Shown: piece by piece, positions 1 through 12,452 of the stretch
Layout of the letters: each line of letters opens with the position of its first letter
Position numbering within the stretch: the first letter of the stretch is position 1
Source of the DNA: Ganoderma boninense
Taxonomy: Eukaryota; Basidiomycota; Agaricomycetes; Polyporales; Polyporaceae
Assembly: GCA_002900995.3 (NCBI GenBank)
Contig: CM035306.1
Location: forward strand, 1,612,001-1,676,000
Direction of reading: 5' to 3'
DNA length: 64,000 nucleotides
Made by a program: the position numbers and the translations under genes
Notes under the pieces: model-generated
Seen by the model: the letters and a program-made list of their open reading frames with translations, nothing else
Database searches by the model: none
Told to the model about the DNA's origin: nothing

Positions 1-407
1 ATGACTGTTGACACCATTGTCTGGGTATTATGTATACGCAAAGAACGGTGGTGTACAGATACCTTGAGTTCTATGATTTGACTGACTCGCTCAGATGCTT
101 CCCGCACCCTCCTCATCTCCTCATCTAAGGACTGGACCCGTCCACCAACGTGCTGGGCCGTATGGGCAGTGTACGAGACTGTCTGGTGCAGTAGTCGGGT
201 TTCCTCGGCCAAAAGATCGAGCTGTGGGCCGAGAGATTGCACATTTCCCAAGCAAGTCGAAATAGGCTCATGAGTAGATAAAAGACTGGTTAGTGAAGTA
301 GACAAGTCCGATTCGTGCGACTGAAGGACAAACAAGGCGTCGAGGATGTCGGGTAACGTCGCCAGTAGTCGAGGGTTCGGGATGGATATCGAAGCCTGGT
401 CCGGCAT
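1..407 (-). CDS. COG4: COG4-like subunit of the conserved oligomeric Golgi complex, 5' end only
   Basis: The gene runs off the left edge. Exon 1 is 63-407 (ATG at 405-407, 115 codons). A GT donor at 61-62 and an AG acceptor at 5-6 would give a 58-bp intron and leave only 4 bp of exon 2 in the window. The peptide has the N-terminal COG4 pattern: a run of heptad leucines, then a GPQLDLLAEE segment, a V..TA.TA..V stretch and an SLDEEMRRVREA..R...IIELK block predicted to be helical/coiled coil. COG4 is part of lobe A of the COG tether that retrieves vesicles at the Golgi. It lies downstream of and in tandem with the MAP kinase gene (about 450 bp apart), which is probably chance linkage. Identification rests on pattern memory of the family, not on a search. 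Confidence 0.72.
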   Translation of the reverse strand, partial: MPDQASISIPNPRLLATLPDILDALFVLQSHESDLSTSLTSLLSTHEPISTCLGNVQSLGPQLDLLAEETRLLHQTVSYTAHTAQHVGGRVQSLDEEMRRVREASERVSQIIELKVSVHHRSLRIHNTQTMVSTV

Positions 408-855
408 GTCGCAATATGAGTGTATTGGCGGCAAAAGACGTTGTGGGAGGGGAGCGGGTGAGGGGCGTTGCCAGAGCTACAGCAGGAGAAGTACGAATTG
501 CAAAGTACAAGTGCAAGAGTTGTGCAAGAGTGCGACAAAGCCCCAACTTGTGGCGTCTATCCCACGGAGCCCGCTTCAAACAAGAACCACAGCCCAACGA
601 GGGCGCCGTGACATTGCGAATACCAAGCCAGCCCACAATGCTCGTCAGGTGGAGCGTAGATACAACACCATTCATAAGTTACTTGACAACAATCAAAGGT
701 ATGCACGATGTACTACCACAACAATGAAAACTTGACGACAGCCAGGGAGAAACGCAATCGTTGGCATTCCAAGTCACACTCTGTGCCCTATCCCGCCAGA
801 CGTTTGTTCTGCGCTTCTATGTGTCAATGAGAGGCAAAATCCGCGTGGGATCGAA

Positions 856-2644
<1,789 letters not shown>

Positions 2645-3974
2645 GTTGGCCAGCACGAGATACGGTAGGAAGACAGGAGAACTGGTAGTCGAGGGGGCGG
2701 ATGAAGATGGGGAGGTCGCGCACCGCTCCCAGCCTCAAGCTCCCAGGGTCTATCGATGAGGCACTGCATCCTGCTTGCCTTATATGGCATACGACCAACC
2801 AGTGCTGCCATTCTCACATACCAAGTACTTAGCCCGCTCCGAGTGGTAAGTACAGTCGACTATCTCATGATGAATAACGTCCGTCCCCCCATTTCTTCAT
2901 CCAATAGGGGATTTTATGCATTGAGATGGTGCTTTGGGTGTCAGGCGCCCATCGGAGGCCGGCTCAACGTTACTATGCATTATGGGATTGTATGCATCAC
3001 CGGATTCTTCGTTATGAGAAGTCGACTTTGTCTCCCGAGGCAGACGATAAATGACCTTATTGCGTGGAGGGAGGACGGTCATATAACAAGTCGACTGTAC
3101 TGCGCTCATTCACAAGTCACTCACCGGTCCTTCGGATAGACTTTTCGTGTTGTCTGAATTACACCCAGCTGTCTTACAGGAGGCTCAATCAGGGCGCTCT
3201 GGGAGATCCTGGTACCTCACATCATGATGTCATAGGTGTTGCATTTTTCCATGGTAATCCAGATTTGCATAGGATCGAGGTGTTTGATGTCAGAAAATCA
3301 GGGCTTTCTGGGTCCTTCGGAGTCACCCTCACGCCTAGATATGCATTATTGGGGTGTGGACCATCTAAGGCCCCGTTCGGTACGTCGGATAAGAGTAGGA
3401 TAGGGTTGGATTAGCTGAAAAAGCGCCGGCGTTGATAGTCCGGTTGGCGCAGTGTCCGGTCGAGTAGGATAGGATTGCGGTCGGGCGGCTGGCTAGCAGT
3501 CACAACAATGTCACGTCTTTGAGCCCTTGCACCATCCCAGGGAAAACCAAGGGTGTCACAAACCCCAAAGGGTTTTGAAGGGTGTTGACCACTAGAGATA
3601 TGCCGCGTGCGCGCACGGCAGGAACCTTGGGTACGGGATTGCTATCCTAGACCTCAGAAATGGCAGTGATCCAGAGTCTACATTGTATTTGAGACTGTGA
3701 GGAAGAGAGGGGAATTCAATGATGCAGAGAGAGTGCTGGTGGTTTGGTAGGAGCGTAGTGATGCATAGCAGTGGACTAAATCTAGCTGTGGAAAATAAAG
3801 AAATGGACATGGAGGTGGAGGAAGACTGCTGAACACTAAGATAAAAGGTGAGGATGACAACATCAGCAAAATCCACACTTTTTTTGCAGATGATGCAGTC
3901 CCTTTGCAGGCGATGCAGTCTCTTTGCAGGCATTCAGGCAGTCTACTATAGACTGCCTGAACACCTGCATTTGG
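2645..3974. other. Intergenic region upstream of the MAP kinase gene
   Basis: No convincing gene. Short open frames on both strands lack family signatures. At 3883-3961 there are imperfect tandem copies of a CTTTGCAG..GATGCAGTC unit ending in a hairpin (13-bp arms 3933-3945 and 3949-3961). An AAGGGTGT-containing patch at 3540-3590 resembles the AAGGGT clusters found elsewhere in the window. The first several hundred bases above 2644 should hold the MAP kinase promoter, but no specific site was identified. Confidence 0.5.
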
Positions 3975-4245
3975 TGTAGAAAATCGAGGGCGCTCGGAGC
4001 GCACGAGAGAGAGGAGCAGGGCGAAGGAATGCGATTCGCGTTTGGCCGTGCAAACGCGTGCCGGACAACGTAGATACAGGTCTGCTTAAATACACGAATA
4101 TGAGGTCCATTATATGAAATAAGCGGGGGCGCGGGTATCCGACGGGAGGCGGGATGGAGGTAGCGGGATGGGGGCGGGCAGAGGCGGAGCAGGTGCACGC
4201 GCGAACTCGCCCGATGCGTCGTACGGAAGACGCCGGAATCCAACA
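3975..4245 (-). repeat. 3' LTR of the gag-only copia-type element
   Basis: 271 bp with TG...CA ends, same sequence as 5391-5661. Read on the minus strand, the element's 3' LTR is at the lower coordinates. Confidence 0.92.
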
Positions 4246-4377
4246 CATCCCCTCGAGCGAGCGCGGGGTACAAGCGAAGCAGCAGGAAAGTAAACGAGGG
4301 GGAGGGGGTAGCAAAACGAAAGAAAGTAACATGAAAGAGAACATACGAGAGTGGGGTACATCCCCTGAAGCAGGCAA

Positions 4378-5190
4378 CTACCAAGCAACATCCTCCTCCA
4401 CAATCGGGCCCTTGATAAGCCTGTTCTTCGGCACAACGGCGGCGGTGAACGCGTACGCCATGTGGGCTTCATCGGGCTCGTCCTTGAGCTGGGGGCAGTC
4501 ACGCTGATAGTGACCCTTCTTCGAACACTTGAAGCAGGTGATGCGCTCGAGCGGAGTGCGCGGCTTCATGGTGGCAGCGAGGGCGGTGTCATAGGAAGTA
4601 CCGGGGGCGGAAGCGAGAGAGAGCTGGCGGGACTCCTCGTTAAGGAGGCGGGTGATGACGTAGTCGAGAGTGAGGTCGCTGGGCGGGGTCGAGTCAAGGT
4701 TGACGACGAGCTGGGAATACGAGTCGGGGAGACCATTCGTGAGAGCGAGGATGCGGTCTTCATCGTCAATCGAAGCACCGATCTCCTGGAGGCGGAACGC
4801 GGCGCGGCGGACGTCGGCGATGTACGAGGTCATGGACTGGTCGGGGCGCTTGGACATACGCCAGAGCGCGCGGCGATGGGCGAGACGGGTTCCGAAACCG
4901 CGTGCGAGGTGGACACGGCGAAGCTCGGACCATACCTCATGGGCGTCCGTGGACTGGACGTGAGCGTACTGGGTCGGCTCGATGTTGAGGATGAGCTCGG
5001 CACGGGCCTCGGCGATTTTGGCGCGCCAGGAACGGACGGCCTTCGTGTTGTCGGAGCCGTTGGGACGGGTGTCGGTAGCGGGGGCGGAGGTCACCTCCCA
5101 CAGGCCCTTGCGGGTGAGGAGAGCCTCGATGCCGACGACCCACTCGGCGTAGTTGTCGTCGTTGAGCCGGGCGATCGAGGATGGGGCCAT
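4378..5190 (-). CDS. gag: Copia-type Gag polyprotein with one zinc knuckle
   Basis: A 270-residue open frame starts at ATG 5188-5190 and stops at TAG 4378-4380. It begins with the LND.NY..W pattern typical of the UBN2/Retrotran_gag family of copia Gag and continues with helical capsid-like sequence (ELRRVHLARG, TSYIADVRRAAFRL, ILALTNGLPDSY). It ends with a CCHC knuckle, CFKCSKKGHYQRDC, near residue 235. The frame is open further upstream only through a GTG, so the ATG was chosen. Gag would package the element RNA into virus-like particles. Here it is the sole product, followed by a 130-bp spacer and the 3' LTR. It appears intact. Confidence 0.88.
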   Translation of the reverse strand: MAPSSIARLNDDNYAEWVVGIEALLTRKGLWEVTSAPATDTRPNGSDNTKAVRSWRAKIAEARAELILNIEPTQYAHVQSTDAHEVWSELRRVHLARGFGTRLAHRRALWRMSKRPDQSMTSYIADVRRAAFRLQEIGASIDDEDRILALTNGLPDSYSQLVVNLDSTPPSDLTLDYVITRLLNEESRQLSLASAPGTSYDTALAATMKPRTPLERITCFKCSKKGHYQRDCPQLKDEPDEAHMAYAFTAAVVPKNRLIKGPIVEEDVAW

Positions 5191-5390
5191 AGCGTCGGAT
5201 ACGAGGGTGCGGGGACGGGAACGGAGCGGGGACACGGAACAGGGCGGTGCGGTCGCGGTACGGGTCGTCGTCGTCGGGTACGGGGTCACGGTCGTCGTCG
5301 TGGCCAGATCGTCGGGTCGTCGGGTCGTCGAGTGGCTTCGGCCCCACTAGGCAGTGCCGCGAATTAACCTTCGGGCAAGGTACGCGTTTG

Positions 5391-5661
5391 TGTAGAAAAT
5401 CGAGGGCGCTCGGAGCGCACGAGAGAGAGGAGCAGGGCGAAGGAATGCGATTCGCGTTTGGCCGTGCAAACGCGTGCCGGACAACGTAGATACAGGTCTG
5501 CTTAAATACACGAATATGAGGTCCATTATATGAAATAAGCGGGGGCGCGGGTATCCGACGGGAGGCGGGATGGAGGTAGCGGGATGGGGGCGGGCAGAGG
5601 CGGAGCAGGTGCACGCGCGAACTCGCCCGATGCGTCGTACGGAAGACGCCGGAATCCAACA
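5391..5661 (-). repeat. 5' LTR of the gag-only copia-type element
   Basis: 271 bp with TG...CA ends. The copy at 3975-4245 appears identical. TSD TTTGG lies immediately outside at 5662-5666. Confidence 0.92.
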
Positions 5662-8600
5662 TTTGGACTGCATTGTCTGCAAAGTGGGCGCAGGCCAAAT
5701 GCAGTCCATGCAGTAGAATGTGTATTTTGCTGATGAATCAAGGGATGAGATTGAAAATTGAGAGACATTGAAGGATTGCTGTTGGAGTCTATGGGCAACG
5801 GTCACTCAAGGTGGAAATGGATGGTAGGCCTCAGATGAGAATTGCCAACGGGGCCAACTTGAAGGTAGTAGATGTAGATATGTGGAAAACTGAGAGTGAG
5901 GTGTAGCGTTACGCAACCTAAGTGACTGCCCTATGAATGATATGCATGCCACCTGCACATGCAGCAAGAAGCTTGGGTGCCGGATTGAGATTGAAGTCTA
6001 TACTTTGTGGCTACAACTTCAACAAAAATCATTGAATGAGTAGTATGAACAAGGAGTGTGGCCACTGTGGCAGTAGATAGCAAACAGGACCCAGTCATGT
6101 ACGTGCCCAATGGCAATGTGAGTTGAGGAGCAATGGTCAAATAACAAATATGAACATCATCAAGGTCGAATCTAAAGGCTGAGATGAAAGGCGAGGTCAA
6201 GAGTCAAAGAGCAAGGTTAGATCTTGAAGCTGCACAGTCCATACAGTTTGAGGGGTTGGCGTTGGACGCGCGCGGGCTGTCGGATACATAATAGTAGAAA
6301 TGGAGTGTAAGACTTGAATTGGAAACATTATACGTGCTGATGTAGCCATAGATACACAGTAAATAAAGAGCAAGGTATATGACAATGAAGAAGTGGTGCA
6401 CTGTGGTGCATACTTAAACAAAATGACATGGGATGTTGGAGATTGGTGAACCCGGAGCACATCATGTCTTGAGCAGGGAGAACTGGGTGTAACGGGCACT
6501 TTGAATTTTGCTCGCCAGTAACCTTGGTACCCAAGGTAAAGGGTAAGGGTGGAGGGTTGGCTTGACACAACCCTTATCAAAACCCTTTCCCTTGTCAAGG
6601 GTCAAAGGGTATATAAAGGGTGTTACAATGGTGTCAATATCTAGGTATATACACATATAATAGAGTAAAAAGTTGCAGATTTAGAGTACAATATTGCTTT
6701 TTATTCTCTTCTGCAGCTGAATTTAGTGATGTTAAGTATGCCTGGCCACTTTAGTGGTCTAGGTTTCCCTTGCAGTATATGTCAGTCCATGTAAATGGTG
6801 CCATCAAAACGTAAAAGATGCTGTATTTGGAAAATCTATCAAATGGACCCCTGACACTCATGACCATTAACTAGAGGCAGATGGTGTGTTTGTTTTGATC
6901 TTTTTATGATTGCACCGGGGGCATAGACCTGTGTAACACCATGTTACATTGTGACCAAACAGTAATCATTGGCCAAATGTGACTTTTATAGGACAGTGTG
7001 TCACATATTAGTTATTTTTGGAATGTGATATCAGTGTAACAGGTGTGTTTTATTGTAATCTCATTGATACTACATTGCACAAAAGCCTATTGTTTGTTAT
7101 CTGTTTGACACATTATTATATAGGTAGCACATTGAGCATGTGACTCGGATATGATTTCAATGTAACAGCGCATCAAACCGTGATCACAAAGAGTAAAAGA
7201 TCATAGTATTGTTCACAAATAGTCAGTCTGTAACACAAAACAACACTGAAGTCATATAGTTTATGTGATACAGGTAAGATTAAAATATAGCAGTAAGACC
7301 ACACAGGGACAATACTATGTATATGAGCCTAGACTTGTTAGTTGAACCTGTGCTGAGGCAGAAATAAGTATTGCATGTTAATGGCATTTATTAGGACACA
7401 GTAATGATGAGTAAGAACTGTTAATGACATTAAATGGGAGTTGTTAATGGTGTTAATACGAGTTGTTAAAGGTGTTAATATGAGTTGTTAAAGGTGTCAA
7501 TAGTGTGTCAACTGACAGTTGTTAATAGTATTAATAAGCAGTTATTGACAGTATTGACCAGGTGTTGTATACAGTATTAAGTGGGAGTTGTTGATAGTAT
7601 TAAAAGGTGGTTAATAAACAGGGGTCATTAATGATATGAACAGGACTTTTTGATAACCATAATTGAGGGTTGTTAATACTGTTTGTGGCCTAGTTAATAG
7701 TATTAATCAGGTGTTGCTGATACTATTTATTGACCCTGTGAATAGTATAAATAATACTGACTGATGCTATTAACATAATGTTGTTTGCTAGGTTATTGAG
7801 GCATCAAGGCTAGAAATATTGAGAGTGTGAATGACATTAATTCAAAGTTGTTAATGGTGTTGACGGTCTCATTGACAAGCTTAACAAGGCTAGATTTATG
7901 AGCAGCATTAATAGCACTACTTGTATGAATAGACCTCAATAAAGCTAAGACTTTTGAGAGCATTAAGAGCATTAACCAGTGTATGTTAATACTATTGATC
8001 CTCTTGATATGATTATTGTCATTAGCCTACAATTTTCTGATTGACCTAGTGAACAAGCTGCAGTTAATGCTATTAAGATATTTCTAAGCTGCTAATATGT
8101 TTAACACTATTAACAACTTTAATAGTATCAAAAACTCTCATACTAATAACTAGCTTAACACCATTAAAAACAGGGTTCTACAGCTTTAGCATACATATGT
8201 TTTAACAAAACTTCAATTTAGGGTGGCCAGGTCTGCCTGGTGGGCCTATATTTTCTATATATAACAAGGATCAGAACCAATAAGAGCTTGTTAGACCTAA
8301 CAACCCTTAAGAGTTGAGGGTAAGGGTACATAAATGTAAGAGTGGAAGGTCAGAAGGTCACTACCCTTGACAAAACCCTTACCTTGTCAAGGGCCAAGGG
8401 TACTTAAAGGGTAGGGTGGAGGGTCAGCCTCTGAAACCCAAGAGTACACCCCTGCTTTTCCCTGCACCATCCTGGTACCTTCTACGAGGGCCTGCCTTCA
8501 CTTGTGCCCCACCAACCAAAGAAATCATTGGATAATTCAGTTGCATACAACTAGCACTTAGTAGTTTTATCTATTATAGTTGAAAAACAGCCACACAAAG

Positions 8601-10263
8601 GGAGATATGTGCATCAAGCTCTTCATTCAATGCACAACCAGAGATTCTAACCTGGAACATGTTGAGACACTTAAAAAATCCATAGAAAAGCTAATACTGG
8701 CAACTAGCATTGAACATAGGTCTCACAGGCTGCCAAAGTGTTGCACATCTGCCAGAAGGGAGACCCCCTCTTGGTCGTGCCCCTCATATGAGTCCTTTAT
8801 TGGATGACAGTGCAGGAAAGTCAATCCAAGCTGCAACTTTTTCACAGTAACTCAGGTTTAGGGCCTTGCCCCTAGTCTGAGGTCTCTCGACAATGGACTA
8901 ATTTTTGTAGGTAACCCTAGTCCTATCTGATGTGCTGAATAGGGCCTAAGCGAGTAGAGCACTGGGTGTGATAATGAGCACTGCCACAGAAAAACTGTGG
9001 TATCTTATAGTGGAGTCCCTACCTTAACAATTAATATTGTTTCCGTGACCACTTCACCTGCCAGGATAAGGAGTCTTTGTCCTGCATCAACAAGCCCTAT
9101 TGCTTAATAAGAAAAGTTACCTTTCACACCACCTATGGGTAAAAAATCTTCCAAAGGTGATGTTCAACACTAATTTTTCTGTACTGTGTCACAAAAGATA
9201 GGCTTTTCCATATATTTTCCTTGTTCTATCCAGGAAACTCAGCCTTTCCCCTACAGTTGCAGATAGTCAAACTTAACAAAACAGGGTTGACACCCAATTC
9301 AAATTTTTCTAATAGGTGCCATGCCTAGAAACAGATTCACAATGGCTGAGAACATCCAAAAACACACCTCCAAAGTTTTTCTCATGACAAAATAGGGTGC
9401 ACCAGATTTTTGGCCCATTTCAACACTTTTTTTGGCCTCCTAGGGCTCCTCAGGTGCACAGGGCCCTACAGGCTGGGTATGCTACCTTGTGCACCTGAGT
9501 CAGCACTCATTAGTGCTCACATATAGCCAGAGAGTATCTTTATATAGCTTTATTGATGACCACATGTTCCTTCCATGTCTACTGTTGAGCATGGGAATAC
9601 AGTTAGGCATTGAACATTGAGGCATGCACAGTGGGAAAAGCATTTTCTGATGTACTTGATGTACTTGTAGATCAATCTAGAGGCTTGACACCCAACACTG
9701 TGATTATTTTAGCACACAATGGCTTGATAAAAGCTTTTTATTTTGTTGGAATCATTTTTAGCTACTCAAAAGGAGTCAATTGCCATATTTTTCATAATTT
9801 TTGCAAATATTTTTGAGGTATACCAAACTTTTAGCTCTTAAACTGCAAAAGTAGGTTGGAGGGATATTGGCTTAATAATTCCTTTCTTCTGGCCTCTACA
9901 ATGCATAATACACTATTTTTCACCATTTTTAGCTATTTCAAAAGGCTAGAAGAATCAGTAATTTTTTTTTAAGTTTGATTGCCTGCAGCTGTACATTTGC
10001 CTCTGTCCTACCAAAGGTTTCTTTTTCTTATTTGATAAATTGACACCTAGGATGTGGCAAGGTTGTCCTTTCACTGTCAGGCAAACTTTTAATAATAGCA
10101 TGATTATTCTGTGGCAGATTTCCTAACAGTGCCTATCCTGCCAGGCTATTTCTCATAACAAAAGTAACACAAAATAAAGGAGCATAAAACTTTACATAAT
10201 GGTTGGCAGTTGATGTTAAACATGTTTGAAGTACAAATCAGAGTCAGTGATACTAGGAGACAG
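5662..10263. other. AT-rich non-coding stretch, probable dead repeats
   Basis: No supported gene in 4.6 kb. The short frames at 5931-6598, 8580-8807 and 9610-9816 carry no recognisable domain. Two things stand out. One is a tract of degenerate GTTAATA/TATTAA words at about 7378-8175. The other is a pair of direct AAGGGT-rich clusters at about 6530-6630 and 8300-8440. The composition (long AT runs, no coding bias) fits an old decayed element or heterochromatin-like filler. Confidence 0.5.
7378..8175. repeat. Degenerate TTAATA-rich repeat tract
   Basis: Over about 800 bp the words GTTAATA, GTATTAA, GTGTTAA and TTGTTAA recur at short irregular spacing on both strands, far denser than in the flanks. 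Individual units differ too much to give one period. This is either an ancient tandem array or the sub-structured interior of a non-autonomous element. Confidence 0.55.
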
Positions 10264-10439
10264 TGTTACATCCTTAACCTATTGGACTTACAGTTCAATA
10301 GATTAGGCCTTTTAGACCAAAGACTAGTTGTTGACTAGAGTTTGGATACTAGACTTGTTAGGTCTAGAGGACATAGGGGTATAAAGGTATTGCTCATAGA
10401 GCAATGGCTGAATAGACAAGAGACTGAAAACTGGGGGGT
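10264..10439 (-). repeat. Truncated LTR of the gypsy-G family
   Basis: 176 bp match the first part of the G LTR (16884 onward) with scattered differences, starting at TGTTACATCC and breaking off at GGGGGGT where the LTR of element A begins. It is older than the intact G copy because it has diverged. The rest of this LTR is not found on the far side of A. Confidence 0.85.
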
Positions 10440-10899
10440 TGTTACGACTGACTGTCGAGTAAGATCAGGGAGGAGGCTTACGAGACAAGCAAGGGCATCA
10501 ATGAGCACTTGTGCAGCGAGAGCGGAGCAGGGCTCGACAGTCAGGCTGGAGACAAGATGTATTGAGCAAGTAACTAACGAGCGAGAATACAGTGAGGCTT
10601 ACCTAGAGACAAGAGGTCAAAACTGAGGTCTCCAGGTAGCAAAGTACAGGCCTTATATACATGTAACGGACAATGGGAACTGGGGACAATAGGTAACTAT
10701 GGACACGGAAACCAGTGGAAGGACAATGGTGTGTAGTACAATGATGACGGGAACAATGGGTAACAGGAGTTATTGTACTGCGAGAACAAGGGACGGGTTT
10801 GCTAAACAACAGAGGACAATAAGGACGACGCAGGAGGCAAACAGTCCAAAAAGGGAAAGAGAGACGCCAGGGTAGGCGCCGAGCGTGCCGTTCATGACA
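10440..10899 (-). repeat. 3' LTR of gypsy A
   Basis: 460 bp with TG...CA ends. The same LTR occurs in reverse at 42154-42613 (460 bp, element F). A TATATAAGG-type TATA box (minus strand) lies near 10655-10665. A purine-rich tract lies immediately inside the element at 10900-10912. Confidence 0.92.
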
Positions 10900-10925
10900 A
10901 TACCCCCCTCCTAAGGATCGTGTCT

Positions 10926-12428
10926 TCACGATCGAGTCTTCTTGTTGAGGGGGCCAGGGGCGTTGGGGTGTGTCGAATGAAACTGTTGCAGCACTTTTGG
11001 TGCGTTTGCTAGATCTGACACATCTTCCCAGCTATCATGTTTAGGGCCCCAGCCCTTCCAGTGAACAAGATACTGCAGTTTCTTCCACCGCCCATACCGA
11101 CGCGACTCTAACACTTCCTCTACTTTGTACTCTTCCTCTCCTTCCACTTCAAGAGCTGCAGGTTCAGGGGGATGCCGACCGGGAAGTTGGCTTTCTTTGT
11201 GCGGGTGTAGGAGTGTCACATGGAACACCGGGTGGAGCCCCATGTCTTTGGGGAGCTTGAGCTTGTAAGCCAAGTTGCCCACCTTGCGCTTGACAGGGTA
11301 CGGGCCAGCATACCAGTCCACCAGCTTCCGAGAGACTCCAGGGACCCAGAAATTCCTAGTGTCGAGCCATACCTTCTGACCCTCCTTGAACTCTGGAGCA
11401 GCGGAGACATAGCGATCGTAGTACTCCTTCATCCGTTCTGCTGCCAGGGTTAAGGCTGAGGTTGCATCCTCCCTTGCCTGCCGCAGCTCCTCTCTTCGTT
11501 CATCTGCCATGGGCACCGTGGTGGATAGCATCGGAATGTGGAACTGAGGTTCATAGCCGTACATGAGATAAAACGGCGAGTACCCTGTGGATGAATGTAT
11601 GCGCGAGTTGAAGCAGTATTTTGCTGTTGGCAGCCACTTGACCCAATTGTCGCGGCACCTTGAGCAGTAAATCCGCAGGTACGCCTCTATCTCCTGGTTC
11701 CATTGCTCCAACTACCCATCCGTCTGAGGGTGATAGGCTGTGGACAATGCGCTTTCTATGTCGAGGCCCTTAAGGATTGCACGGAAGAGCTTGCTAGAGA
11801 ACTGGGGCCCCTGATCACAGATGATCTTTCGCGGGAGTCCATGTAGACGGAACCATTCTCTAATGAAGTTGTCTACCGTCCCTTCCGTGTCGATCTCCTC
11901 AGTGCATGGAATAAGGTGAATCATCTTTCCATGCCGATCAGCAATAAGCTGGAGCGCATTGTATCCGTCCACCTCCGGCAGTCCAGTGATGAAGTCACAG
12001 GTAACTACTTGGCCTGGGCCGTCCGGGATCTCGTTGGGTTGAAGGGGACCATGTGGCTTCGCATGTGAAGTCTTGCCACGGCGACAAGTGTCGCAGGTCT
12101 CAACGTAATCCTTAATGAACTTTGCCATGCCCGGCCACCAGTAGTTCCGTGTAACCAACTCCATTGTCTTTGCCTGGCCAGGGTGCCCAGCAGGCAGGAG
12201 GTCGTGGTGAATGTGCACTATCTCTGCTTGGAGCGCATCGTCTTTGGGGACATAAACTCGGCCGCGGTAGAGCAGCAGGCCTTGTTCTGTGTTCCAGTCT
12301 ACCAGATCATTCTGTAGACATGCTGGCCCAAGCTTATCGAGCTTGCTGAGTGCCTCTGCGACCTCCTGCTCACGCTCCCCACATTCTCGAATGTGGTGGA
12401 GCAGTGCCTTTTCTGGTACCACCGACAT
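10926..12428 (-). pseudogene. Gypsy A integrase with C-terminal chromodomain, interrupted by TAG
   Basis: Two open pieces, 12428-11712 and 11711-10926, lie in the same frame and are separated only by a TAG codon. The first piece has the HHCC zinc-binding region (HHDLLPAGHPGQ then CDTCRRGK) and the first two catalytic aspartates (TCDFITGLP and CDQGPQF). The second keeps the third catalytic acid in LEQWNQE and ends with a chromodomain (YKVEEVLE..YLVHWKGW..DSWE). The TAG falls exactly where related elements read the Gln of HPQTDGQTE. Integrase inserts the cDNA, and the chromodomain is thought to steer insertion to modified histones. Upstream it follows RT after another in-frame stop. Confidence 0.85.
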
Positions 12429-12452
12429 GTGCCCTCTCTTGGCTGCCAGTAC

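Larger units (their letters stand above)
3975..5661 (-). mobile_element. Copia-type LTR retrotransposon, gag-only (non-autonomous)
   Basis: Two direct repeats of 271 bp (3975-4245 and 5391-5661), TG...CA at the ends, bound an internal region of only 1145 bp. The flanks carry the same 5-bp target duplication TTTGG (3970-3974 and 5662-5666), so the element is complete. The LTRs looked identical when read against each other, which suggests a recent insertion. The only gene inside is a gag on the minus strand. There is no room for protease, integrase or reverse transcriptase, so movement must depend on another element. A purine-rich GAGGGGAT stretch just inside the 4245 LTR fits a polypurine tract for minus-strand orientation. 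Confidence 0.92.

Noticed and set aside
268..675. 135-codon minus-strand frame over the COG4 start
   Set aside because: Overlaps COG4 exon 1 in another frame; the COG4 frame has the conserved coiled-coil pattern and a proper splice donor.
4462..5367. 301-codon plus-strand frame
   Set aside because: Glycine/valine-rich shadow of the Gag gene on the other strand, with no family signature.
4937..5805. Arg/Pro-rich long frames on the minus strand over the copia LTR
   Set aside because: They are the same repeat peptide in both LTRs (also at 3946-4384) and come from GC-rich LTR sequence in the wrong frame. The Gag frame at 4378-5190 explains the region.
7378..8175. CRISPR-like or regular tandem array
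   Set aside because: Units vary in length and sequence with no constant spacer. The genome is eukaryotic.
8580..9816. Frames at 8580-8807 and 9610-9816 as small genes
   Set aside because: AT-rich, no domain, no splice or promoter support, and within non-coding repeat-like sequence.
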